64,000 nt of DNA from Kineosporia corallincola. GTDB lineage: Bacteria > Actinomycetota > Actinomycetes > Actinomycetales > Kineosporiaceae. The notes under the pieces were generated by a model. That model was given only the letters and a program-made list of their open reading frames with translations, was not told the DNA's origin and did no database searches. Positions 41,576-51,600 of the stretch are shown here, piece by piece (position 1 is the first letter of the stretch; each line of letters begins with the position of its first letter). Made by a program: the position numbers and the translations under genes. The DNA lies in NCBI RefSeq assembly GCF_018499875.1, contig NZ_JAHBAY010000011.1, positions 228,585 through 292,584 of the forward strand, given 5' to 3'.

Positions 41576-43534
41576 TCAGTCGCGCGCGGGAGGGCGCTGC
41601 TCGTCGCGGGGGACGGCGGAGGCGCTCTGCGCGGCGAAACCCCCGATCTCGGGGTCGGGCTCGTCGAGGTCCCAGGTGGAGGTCGGGGCCGGGGCGGTGT
41701 ACGACGAGGACTGCTGCTGGGCCTGGCGCCGGCGCCGGCGTTCGCCCATCGGGGCGGTGCCGGGGACCGGGGTGTCCTCGCCGGCGCCGCCGGACCACGG
41801 GGTGCGCCTGCCCTGGTTCGTGGGGGGCTCGGGGTCTTCGGGTGAGGTGAAGAAGGACGAGGTCTCCGGCTGGGCCATGACGCCGGGGTCGGCCGGAGGG
41901 CCGGGGCGGGCCGAGGCGCTCTCGCCGGGGCCGGCCGAATGCGCGGATCCGGTGGTTCCCTGCGGCTTTTGGGGACGTTTGGGGTCAGCGGGATTCGCCG
42001 GGCCACCAGGGTTCGTGGAGTCAACAGGGTTCGTGGAGCCAACGGGATTCGCTGGGCCAACAGGTTTCGTGGAGCCTGGGGACGAGTCGCCCGAGGTGTT
42101 GAAGGCAGAGCTCTTGAAGGCAGAGGCGCCGAAGTCGCTGTTGGCGAAACCCGTGTCACGGAAGCCGGATTCGCCGAACCCTGGACGACCGAACCCGGTG
42201 TTGCCGAAGCCCGGGCCTCCGGAGCCGGTGCCACGGGAGCCGGACTCCGAATCACCCGTGGCCAAGCCGGCCGGGGCACCGTTTCCGGCCGGGGCACTGC
42301 TTCCGGCCGGGGCACCGGCACCAGCCGGCTCCTGCCGGGGGGCGAGATCCGGGAACGACGGCGGCGACCAGTCGAACTGCGGCACAGGGGCCGGGCCCCC
42401 AGCAGAAGCAGCAGCCGTCCCCGCTCGCGTGCTCGCGGGCGGCGGCACCGGACGGGTCCCGGGGTAGGTGGCCGTCGGCTGGGGCACCGTGGTCCCGGTA
42501 CCCGGCGAGCCAGGGCCGGCCGGGCCGGAGGGGGGAACCAGCGTCACCGTCGGTCGCTGCGGATTCGCGGCGCGTCGCTTCAGTGCCCGGGCGATACCCC
42601 GCTCCAGCGGAGCGGAATCGGTGGACAGCCCGAGCTCGGGCGCCTCGACCCGTCCGGCCGCGGTGACCGGGAGCTTCCAGCGGCGACCCGGGTACGGACC
42701 GGCCGTCACCACCCGCAGCGAGGGCATCGCGGGTGTCAGCGCGGTGATCATGTCCGCGTCGTGCGGGCTGAGATGGCCGCACACGAGCACGATCTGGTGC
42801 CCGGCGGGCGGCTGGGCGGCGCGCTCGTACAGCGCCTCCAGCACCGTCCGCAGCTTCTGGCCCCGGAACAGCGGGTGCACGCCCGCCGTGACGATGACCT
42901 CGACGCCGCTGTTCCCGGTCAGGCGGCTCGACAACTGCGCCGCCACACCGCAGAGCAGGCTGTAGACCGGACGGGGCGGACCCGCGATCTCCACCACTCC
43001 GGGGGCGCGCTCGAGGTCGATCAGCGTGACGTCGCCGCGCTGGGCGCCGATCACCAGGTGCCCGGCCAGACCGGGGTCCATGGCGTCGGCCGGGCTGGGC
43101 GCGATCGCGGTGCGCGGGACCGACCACCAGCCCTGCCGTTCGGACCACGGTGCGGGCGGAAGTGGCCGCGCCGGACCGGCGATCGCCAGTGACACCCCGC
43201 GCTGGGACAGTGTCGCGGCGTAGCTGCGCGCGTCCGGCTCGACGGCCAGCTCGGCCCCGGCCGAGGCGGTCGCGGAGTGGAGAACGCCGCCCAGCTCGGG
43301 ATCCTCGAGCTGGGCGGCGATGGCCCGGACGTTGCGCCCGAACCGGTAGAGCTGGACCACCGGTGCGGCCAGGTCGGCCAGCGTGCCCCGGACGTAGGCC
43401 CGGACCCGGCGGAACGTCGAGCGCCAGCCCCACTTACGGCTGTACCAGCGGGCGACGAAGAACAGGACGACCAGAACCTCGACGATCAGGACGATCGTCA
43501 GGACAGTGGTCCGGTTGAAGCTGATACCGCTCAT
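41576..43534 (-). CDS. T7SS-associated one-pass membrane protein with low-complexity tail
   Basis: A 652-residue protein I cannot place in a known family. Residues 8-28 are a membrane helix followed by Arg-rich sequence. Residues about 50-320 form a soluble domain (VQLYRFGRNVRAIAAQLED, 'IVLVCGHLSPHDADMITAL', 'RWKLPVTAAGRVEAPELGL'). Residues about 330-652 are Pro/Gly/Thr-rich and probably disordered; they include G-F-G-x repeats and (P/S)-x-N-P-(V/G) repeats near 440-510. The gene lies between the WXG100-like genes and the ATPase gene, 39 bases before the latter. An EccE-like or scaffold role is inferred from position and topology only. Confidence 0.75.
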   Translation of the reverse strand: MSGISFNRTTVLTIVLIVEVLVVLFFVARWYSRKWGWRSTFRRVRAYVRGTLADLAAPVVQLYRFGRNVRAIAAQLEDPELGGVLHSATASAGAELAVEPDARSYAATLSQRGVSLAIAGPARPLPPAPWSERQGWWSVPRTAIAPSPADAMDPGLAGHLVIGAQRGDVTLIDLERAPGVVEIAGPPRPVYSLLCGVAAQLSSRLTGNSGVEVIVTAGVHPLFRGQKLRTVLEALYERAAQPPAGHQIVLVCGHLSPHDADMITALTPAMPSLRVVTAGPYPGRRWKLPVTAAGRVEAPELGLSTDSAPLERGIARALKRRAANPQRPTVTLVPPSGPAGPGSPGTGTTVPQPTATYPGTRPVPPPASTRAGTAAASAGGPAPVPQFDWSPPSFPDLAPRQEPAGAGAPAGSSAPAGNGAPAGLATGDSESGSRGTGSGGPGFGNTGFGRPGFGESGFRDTGFANSDFGASAFKSSAFNTSGDSSPGSTKPVGPANPVGSTNPVDSTNPGGPANPADPKRPQKPQGTTGSAHSAGPGESASARPGPPADPGVMAQPETSSFFTSPEDPEPPTNQGRRTPWSGGAGEDTPVPGTAPMGERRRRRQAQQQSSSYTAPAPTSTWDLDEPDPEIGGFAAQSASAVPRDEQRPPARD

Positions 43535-43588
43535 GGAGTTGGCAACCCGACGTGTGCTTCTTGTGGTTCTCGGAAGGGGAGGGGCGGA

Positions 43589-43885
43589 TCAGGAGGTGGC
43601 GGAGTAACCGACGTCCAGCTCGTTCAGGTTGTCCAGGATCGACTGGAACGTGTCCGCGAACGTCTGGATCTTCGAGATGCCGTCCTGGAGGTCGGTCGCG
43701 AACTTGGTGAACTGCTCCGACATCACCGGGCTGGACGTCTTCAGCCAGAGGCCACCGTCGCTGGTGAGCAGCGTCTGCACAGCGGCGAGAAGGCTCTTCA
43801 GGTCGGCGACGCAGGTGTCGATGTTGTCGGAGATCACGGTCTTGGTGGTGGCGATCGCGGTGGGATCGACGTTGATGTCGGTCAT
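43589..43885 (-). CDS. WXG100-like ESX protein with LWxxSSPV motif (paralogue 2)
   Basis: A 98-residue all-helical protein. AAGG precedes ATG 43885. Two long helices flank a central turn that reads G-G-L-W-L-K-T-S-S-P-V, where canonical WXG100 proteins have W-x-G. It is clearly a paralogue of the next upstream gene (43943-44251), sharing L-L-T, G-G-L-W-L, S-S-P-V and the spacing of Phe/Ile/Leu residues in helix 2. No Tyr-x-x-x-Asp/Glu export motif is seen at the C-terminus. It probably forms a heterodimer with the paralogue and is exported by, or activates, the adjacent ATPase. Confidence 0.82.
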   Translation of the reverse strand: MTDINVDPTAIATTKTVISDNIDTCVADLKSLLAAVQTLLTSDGGLWLKTSSPVMSEQFTKFATDLQDGISKIQTFADTFQSILDNLNELDVGYSATS

Positions 43886-43942
43886 TGATGCCTTCTTATC
43901 AGACTCGTCAGAAGCGGATGAGTGGGAGGCGGCCGGAACGGC

Positions 43943-44251
43943 TCAGCCGTTGGAGTTGGCGGACTCGACGATCGAGGCGTCCAGGCTCTTCAGCTGGCTG
44001 ACGATGTTGTCGAACTGGTTGGCCCACTGCGGAATGCTGTTGACGGCCTGGGTGATCGACGTGTTGAAGTCGTTGTACTTCTGCTCGAGCACGGGGCTGG
44101 AGCTGATGAGCCACAGACCGCCACCGTCGGTGAGCAGGTTGTTGACCGAGTTCTGCATGGCCGTGAGCCGGGGCAGGGTGTCGGTGGTCACCTGGTGCAG
44201 CTTGGTGGACACGGTGGCGACGTCGTCGTAGACGACCTTCATGTCGCTCAT
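43943..44251 (-). CDS. WXG100-like ESX protein with LWxxSSPV motif (paralogue 1)
   Basis: A 102-residue helical hairpin protein with AGAGGA before ATG 44251. The turn reads G-G-L-W-L-I-S-S-S-P-V. Helix 1 (TVSTKLHQVTTDTLPRLTAM) and helix 2 (QKYNDFNTSITQAVNSI) have heptad-like hydrophobic spacing. It lies 57 bases before its paralogue and is transcribed in the same direction. Role as for paralogue 2. Confidence 0.82.
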   Translation of the reverse strand: MSDMKVVYDDVATVSTKLHQVTTDTLPRLTAMQNSVNNLLTDGGGLWLISSSPVLEQKYNDFNTSITQAVNSIPQWANQFDNIVSQLKSLDASIVESANSNG

Positions 44252-44303
44252 GGGTGAGGTTCCTCTCGCTCAGTCGGGGATGTTGCGGGGGGCCGGAACG
44301 GGC

Positions 44304-45353
44304 TCAGTCGTCCTCGTACTCGCTGGGACCGCTGGTCTGCTCCCAGGAGTCGGAGTCGTAGTTGCCCTTGTACTCACGCACCGTGCCGTCGTCGTCCGTG
44401 ACCTTCTTGGTGTCGTTGTCGGACCCGTCGTTGTTGACGACCTCGGTGGTGGTCTTCTTGTCGTCCTGGTCGACGCTGACCGAGGTGTAGCCGTGGTCGA
44501 CGGTCTTGCCGTCCACGGTCTCGGTGTGCGGGGTCACGGTGGTGACCGACGAGGTGTTGTTGTCGTCGTTGCTCGGGTCGACCGTCTTGCCGTCGATCAC
44601 GTACGAACCGTCGTCGTGGTACGTGGTGTTGAGCGTGTCGATCGTGCCGTCGGAGTGGGTGATCGTGGTCTTGCTCGAGCTCGGGTCCTCCGAGTCACCG
44701 TCGTAGGTGTACTCGGTGGTCTGGGTGTAGCCGAGGCCCGAGGCCGAGCCGATCGTGCTGGTCTCCGTCGTCACCCGGCCGTTGTCGTCGTACTGGGTGT
44801 CGGTCCGGGTCTGGCCGCCCGAGCTGTCCAGCTCGTAGTCCGAGACGTCGGGCATCGCACCCGGGTCCTCGGGGATCGGGGACTCGCCGGGACCGTTCCC
44901 GTACTTGAACAGGTGGACCGGTTCCTGGTTCTCGAGAACGCCTTCCGCGTTGTACAACGGGAACGGCGTGAACATCTTGTCTTTCTTGGCCAGGTAGTCC
45001 TGGTACTCGGCGTCCTTCTGCTTCCAGTCGCTCATCGTCTGCTGACTGAGAACGGAGGCGGCCTTCTGGGCGAAGTCCGCGTCCATGTCGAAGAACTTCG
45101 TGGCCACGCTGTCGAGCAGGGTGGCCAGGTCGCCGAGCCGGTCCATGGCGTCCGAGAACGGCTTGTCCCAGGCGTACCGGAACTTGGTGAGGGAGCTGGC
45201 GAGCTTGCTGCTGCCGATCGCCTCGGCCCGGGAATTGACACCGCTGACGCCGGTGTCCAGACCCGGGACGGTGTCGTCCAGGTGATCCTTCAGTGAACGG
45301 GCGTCGTTGGCGAGCTCGTGCAGCCGGTCGTAGTTGATCTGGAGATCAGCCAC
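44304..45353 (-). CDS. ESX-like protein with acidic, Thr-rich C-terminal tail
   Basis: A 349-residue protein, GTG 45353 with GGAG upstream; first gene of the T7SS operon. Residues 1-125 form a helical WXG100/LXG-like domain (YDRLHELANDARSLKDHLDD, 'FRYAWDKPFSDAMDRLGDLA', 'SDWKQKDAEYQDYLAKKDKM'). Residues about 160-349 are extremely rich in Asp, Thr, Ser and Gly, with alternating polar beta-like strands (TETSTIGS, TTITHSDGT, DGKTVD) and end E-Y-E-D-D. There is no Cys. The tail resembles a secreted beta-repeat or calcium-binding segment, but I know no named family. It is likely a T7SS substrate or a chaperone-like factor for the divergent giant protein. Confidence 0.75.
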   Translation of the reverse strand: MADLQINYDRLHELANDARSLKDHLDDTVPGLDTGVSGVNSRAEAIGSSKLASSLTKFRYAWDKPFSDAMDRLGDLATLLDSVATKFFDMDADFAQKAASVLSQQTMSDWKQKDAEYQDYLAKKDKMFTPFPLYNAEGVLENQEPVHLFKYGNGPGESPIPEDPGAMPDVSDYELDSSGGQTRTDTQYDDNGRVTTETSTIGSASGLGYTQTTEYTYDGDSEDPSSSKTTITHSDGTIDTLNTTYHDDGSYVIDGKTVDPSNDDNNTSSVTTVTPHTETVDGKTVDHGYTSVSVDQDDKKTTTEVVNNDGSDNDTKKVTDDDGTVREYKGNYDSDSWEQTSGPSEYEDD

Positions 45354-45653
45354 GGGGGCTCCGTCCTGCGCTCAGCCCGGCACGGAAGTCTCACTGCGCC
45401 GGGTACGGGATGGTGTTGGACCCGGGTACGGGGTGGCATACACGGTTCGACCTGCGCGGGGTCCCTGTCAACGGGGCGGGTAACGAAGGGCAGAGGTCGG
45501 TGAACTTCCGTACTCCTGGGCCCTGTGAGCTGGATCGGTGACTGCTACCGAAGCACTCTCGTTTGCTGGTGCCTTGGATTTGTCGGCGGACAAGGCATCT
45601 CGGGTCGAAACGGCCCGTCCCTGAACCCGTCCCGCCGGCCAAGGAGAGTTTCA
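45354..45653. promoter_or_regulatory. Divergent T7SS promoter region with 14-base direct repeats
   Basis: This 300-base gap separates the minus-strand T7SS operon from the giant gene. It contains CGGGTACGGGATGG at 45400-45413 and CGGGTACGGGGTGG at 45423-45436. The two copies are 13 of 14 identical and 23 bases apart, about two helical turns, so they look like paired binding sites of one regulator. AAGGAGAG just before 45654 is the ribosome site of the giant gene. No gene was seen here. Confidence 0.6.
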
Positions 45654-48600
45654 GTGGCTCGTCCCGGCGACTGGTCCCCCCTGGGTATGGACGGCGACCC
45701 GGTTCCTGGGGACGCCGAGGCCGTCGACGCGATCGTCGACTACCTGAAGCTGGTGCAGACGGCGGCGTCCGACGCCGACTCCGGCATCCAGCAGATCATG
45801 AACGGGACCGGTGACGGGGCATTCGTCGGCAAGACGGCCGACTGGCTGCGCGACGAGATCGAGAGCAAGACCAAGACCTTCCTGTCCGCGGTGGCGGACG
45901 CGTTCGAGACCGCCACCCCGGCCATGTCCACCTATGCCCAGAAGCTGCGCGACGCCCAGGCGGCGGCGGACAGCGCGCTGTCCCAGGCGCAGGGTCTGGG
46001 CGAGGACGACGAGGACCAGAAGAACACCCTGAAGTCGATGGCGGAGAGCGCCAGGGCCGACCTGGAGGCGGCCGCGTCGGCGGCGGCCGCGGCGGTCGAC
46101 TCGGCCGCGCACGCCACGAACCCGTGGGCGAAGTCGGCCTGCGAGGAGTTCTGGGACGCGTTCTTCTGGATCCTGCTGGTCATCACGGTGATCGCGATCA
46201 TCTTCGGCGGGGCGTGGGGCCTGATCGCCTTCGCCGGCGCGGTGATCTGGGCGATCAAGTCGATCGTCGACTACGCCACCGGTCACGGCAGCGTGCTCGA
46301 GCTGGTGCTGGGCATCGTCGGCGCGCTGTTCCCGACCACCAAGGGTCTCGCGCAGCTGATGAAGGGGTTCGGCGGCGCCGCGAAGAACATCATCAAAGCC
46401 GGGGTCCAGGGTCTGAAGAACCTTGCGACGAATACCTGGAACATGATGAAGAACCTGACCCTGGGCACGTTCGTCAAGGGCATCGGTGACATCGGCTCGG
46501 CGATCGTGAACGCGGTCAAGGTCGGCTCCATCTGGGTGGTCAACGGCGTCGCCGGCGCCGGTGCCTTCGCCCACGGCTTCACCTCTCTCAGCGGCACGAG
46601 CCTCACGGCCTGGTCCAAGACCGCGATCTCGACCATCGTCGGGATGGGCAAGAGCGGCCTCACCGCGATCGACAAGGCCGTCACCACGGCCTTCAAGTCC
46701 TCGTTCCAGTTCCTCGGCGACCACCTCGGCGGCTGGCAGTGGCTGCGCATCTTCCTGCCGGTGGCCGCGGACGAGATCCGCGTGCTCGGTCTGGGCGGCG
46801 CCACGAAGCTCAGCATCCTCGGGCGCGGCCTGGGCATCGAGAGTCAGCTCAACGGCGCGGTCCTCACCAAGATGGCCGGCCTGGTGCAGCTCACCGACGG
46901 TGTCATGAAGGTGACCGGCATCGGCAAGAACGGTGCCCTGGACGCGTTCGGCAAGCCCGGCATCATCGTCTCGCAGATGACCGGCGGCGAGCTCAGCGCC
47001 CTGGACCAGTTCTCCAAGGCGATCGTCGACATCCCGCAGATCTCCTCGGCCGACCTGCTGAAGAACTTCGGCGTCAAGGGCCTCGGCGAGCTGAACTCGG
47101 CCCTGGGCAAGCTCGACCCCTCGGCCGGGAAGTTCGCGCTCGACAACATCACCGGCACCGACTGGCAGTTCCACAGCCTGACCGAGTCGGTCACCGAGAC
47201 GCCCGGCGGCCTGGTCCTGCCGAAGACCGCGTTCTCCGCGGTCGGCAGCGGCGCCGGCGGCCTCGGTCACTCGGCCGGCGGCATCGACCTGTCCGGCGCG
47301 ACCCTGAACAGCGCGGGCCGGATCTCCGGCCTCGACGGCATCTCGATGGCCGGCGGCAACATCGCCTCCAACCTGGGCAGCATCGCCGACCTGGGCAAGA
47401 TCGTGATGCCGGCCCGGTTCGACGCCGGTGGCCTCTCCTCGGGTTTCTCCGGGGTCAGCCACCTGGACTCGGTCAGCCGGATCAGCAACCTGCACAGCTC
47501 GCTGAACTTCGGCGAGGTCGGCTCCGGCGCCCGGGTCACCAACGGCAGCATCGACATCTCCGTCGGCAACATGCGGCTGACCGACGGCGTCAACAGCATC
47601 TCGTTCAACGACCTGCGGCTCGGCAACGGCAGCACCTCGTTCACGCTGGACGGTGCGAAGTTCACCGACGGCGTGGCCTCGATCGGCACGAACAACCTGC
47701 GGGTCGACAACATCCAGGTGTCCACCAACCTGGGCAGGCTCGACGTCCCGGGGGTCGGCACCGGTGTCGGCAAGGTCGACGTCCCCAGTGTCGGAACCGG
47801 TGTCGGAACGGGTGTCGGCAAGCTGGACGTCCCGGGTGTCGGAACGGGTGTCGGCAAGCTGGACGTCCCGGGCACCGGCACCGGTGTCGGCAAGCTCGAC
47901 GTCCCCGGTACCGGCGCGGGTGCCGGCAAGGTCGACGTCGACGTGCCGACCGTCAATTCCGGTGCCTCGCACCTGGACTCGCCGGTCGTCGGGAACGCGA
48001 ACATCCAGGCGCCGGGCGCGAACGCCGGCTCGGGCATCCGGATCACCGACGGCGCCGGCAGTGTCGACGTCAACAAGGTGGTCGTCACCGACGGCACCGG
48101 CAGGATCGGGCTCAACGAGGCGCGTTTCACCAACTCCTCCGGCTCGGTCCAGCTGGACATGAACAACCTGAAGCTGACCGACGGTGTCAACACCATCGAC
48201 CTCGGCGGCAACCTGCGGCTGATCGACAGCGCCGGTGGCACCGACGCGATCGGCGGCGTCAACGGCCTGGCCGAGCACATCCTCTCCGGCTCCGGCGGCA
48301 TCAACGGCCTGAAGCTGGACGGCACCGGCGGCGCCGCCCTCCAGAACCTCAGCAAGATGATCAGCCAGGGCGCGGACGGCTCGACCTCGATCGACCTGTC
48401 CGGCCTGACCAAGGGCCTGAGCGACGCCGGCGTCGGCGGTGCCGCCTCCGGCACCCGGGGCCTGATCGACTTCAACTCGATCGGCAAGATCGACAACGTC
48501 GGTATGAGCACGGCCCTGGACGATTTCGCCTCTCCCGAGCTGAAGAAGCTCATGGAGGGCGAGTTCAAGATCCACCAGCTGAACGACGACAGCATCAAGC

Positions 48601-51600
48601 TGGAGCTGTACCGCGACCCGGCCGACATGATCCGGGAGAAGTTCGGCAACGGCGGCGTCGAGGGGCTGGACGCCGGTCCGCTGGCGGGAAGCGCCCTGCC
48701 GCCGTCGGTGGGCAGCATGCACGCCCCGCACGTCGACGCCCCCGCGGTACGGGCGGACGCCCCGGGCCTCGGCGGTGCCGGTCGCGGCGCCGACATCGGC
48801 GCACCTTCGACCACCCCGCGCACCGACAAGTTCCTCGAGCTGCTCCACGAGGGCCCGGCCCGGACCCCGCAGATCGACCACGTCGGCGACCTGCCGAAGG
48901 GCTCCACGGCCTCGATCGAGCACATCGACGGGTCCTCGGCCCGTCTGGCCGACGACCTGGACTCGGGGGTCACCACCCCGGACTCGGCCAGTGCCCACAG
49001 CACGGACGTCGACAGCGTCGGCTCCACCCTCGGCGACGTCCGCCCGGACCTGGCCGGTGGCGAGGTCCCGACGCCGCGCACCACGGAGACCGGCGACGTG
49101 CCGATGGCCATGACCCGGGACGGCAGCGTCGTCGACCCGTCAGTGCACCCGTCGGTCAGCGACGGCTCCACCACGGTCGTCGGCTCGGGCTCCACCGTGC
49201 GCACGGTCAGCGACCTGCCGGTCGACACCGCCGGTGTGAACGCCCAGGTGGACCGGCTCTGGCACACCGCGAGCGAGAGCGAGGCGGTCGCCAACTTCCA
49301 CATCGCCCAGGGCCTGGTGCACCACGCCCAGGAGTCGCTGAAGATCGGCAAGGCCACCGAGGGCATCACGAAGTTCGAGCTCCGCAAGCTGGAGAACGAG
49401 CTCAACATCGCCAGGACGGTGATCCTGCGCCGGGCCGAGGCCCAGCTCGACAACCTCGGCCTGGACAAGGCCGCGGTCAACCAGAAGATGCTCGACCTGG
49501 AGGCCTCGGACGCGAAGTTCGGCGCCAGCCGGGCCGAGCTGGACAACCTCTACGGCGAGCGGATCAGCAAGCTCACCCAGGAACTCGCCGACAACCCGCT
49601 GGCCGGCGGGAAGATCAGTGGGCAGGCGCTGGCGCACGGCGGCGAGCTGGACCCGATCAAGGCGCTGAAGGTCACGCCGGACGAGTGGACCTCGATCGAG
49701 CGGGCCGCGGCCGACCTCAAGCTCAACCCCTCGGCCTTCAACGAGCGCACGCTCCAGGTCACCCTGGACTCGCTCGGCGTGGACCGCCGGGCCTTCGACG
49801 AGTTCAGCAAGAACAGCGAAATGGGGCCCTCGGCCTCGCAGATCGCGCAGTACCGGGACTCCAGCAACTGGCTGCTCGGCCGTGGCGACACGCACACCGA
49901 CGCGCAGATCCGCGACATCCTCACCAGCGACCCCGAGGCGCTGGCGCTGCGTGAGGCGTTCGCCCACGACGACATGGTCCGCGGGATCTTCGACGGCGTG
50001 TTCGCCGAGCACGTCGCCCGCCTCGAGCCGTACCTCTCGGTGAACGAGCTGCGGGCGCTCCAGCAGCTCGGCCAGGAACGGCTGGACTTCGCGAAGTGGT
50101 CGGCCGACCCGTTCCGCACCGGTGACGGCCCGGTCGGGGCCGGCGCCGAGGACCTCCAGAAGATCTTCCGCGACCACGACAGCGCGGTCTCGCTGAAGGA
50201 CAAGGACCCGGAGACCGCGGGCCTGGACAGCCTCGGTGACCGGGCCACGCCGCCGCCCGGCGAGATCTCGCTGAGCGGTATCAGCAAGGTCTGGAACGAC
50301 TACCTCGACGCGGTCCGCACCACCTACCAGGACCTGCGCAACTCCAGCCCGGACGACTTCGAGCTGGACCAGGCCTTCACCCGTCGCCTCGAAGAACTCG
50401 GCGACGGGCTGAAGGAGGCCTTCGGCCGGGAGGCCCGCTACGAGCGGGACGTGCTGATCCCCGGTCTGGACCGGTTCGACAGCACGGTCGCCGACCTGCA
50501 CCTGGGCAAGGGCTACGACCCGGACGCGCTCGGTGGCGGCATCGAGCGGGCCCGGCAGGCGTTCGCCGGTGACATGCGGGGCAAGTTCAACCAGATCTCC
50601 CGCGATCTGGAGACCTCGTTCGACGCGGAGATCAGCTTCGAGAACGCCGCCCGGGTGGGCGACAGCGTCGTCACCGACGCCCGGATCGAGCGGCTCGACC
50701 AGGCCTTCGCCCCGGGCGGCGACAGCGGCTGGGGCAAGGCGCTGGACGACATCTCCGACGGCGTGGGCGACCGGCTGCGGTTCGAGATCGAGGGAAACAC
50801 CGCGCTGGAGGCCGGTGGTCGCGACTTCGAGGCGATCGCCTCGAACAGCGCGCTGCCGGAGAAGCAGCTGGACGCGATCGCCGCGGACTACCGCGAGGAC
50901 CTCGCGATCGCCTACCACGACGCGTACGGTGCCAGTGGTAGCGCCCGCAACTGGCTCGACCACGAGGCCGGCAGCGGCAACGTCTTCGGCGACGGCCGGG
51001 ACGCTTTCGGCAAGCAGGTGCTCACGGCGTCCGACGCGGCCTACGACCACTCGGTCTGGGCGCAGCAGGTGATGCGGAACTTCGACAGCCTGATCAACGG
51101 CAACCGGTCCGCAACCGCGGTGGACGATGTGGTCGCGGGCGCGGGCGACGTCGCCGGGGTGCGCGGGGCCGGTGACGGTGTGCAGGTGCAGGCCCTGGCC
51201 GACCTTCCGGCGCGCGGCGATCTCGGAACTCCTTCCGGTACCAGGGGGCTCGGGGACGACGTCACGGTCCGTGGCTCCGGTGAAGCGGTTTCGGTGCGCG
51301 GTGACGTGGACAGCGTCTCGGTACGTGGTGACGTGGACGGTGTGTCGGCGCACGCGGACGTGGACGGTGTGTCGGCGCACGTCGACGTGGACGGGGTCTC
51401 CGGTTCCGCTTCCGACCTGGCCGGTGCCGACGTGCCGAAGGTGGAGGACTCCGTCCTCGGCGACGGGGTGCCGGTCCAGCAGGTCGTCACACCGCCCCGG
51501 ATCGCCCCGGTCGAGTCGCCGAAGCTGTTCCCCAGCAAGGACTTCCTGTACAACAACCCGGCCGACGCGATCAGTCACGACGTCCAGATCCTCGAGCAGC

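Noticed and set aside
45651..48998. Minus-strand frame of 1,115 codons opposite the start of the giant gene
   Set aside because: No ribosome site and no recognisable domain; it is opposite the T7SS-signal and solenoid region.
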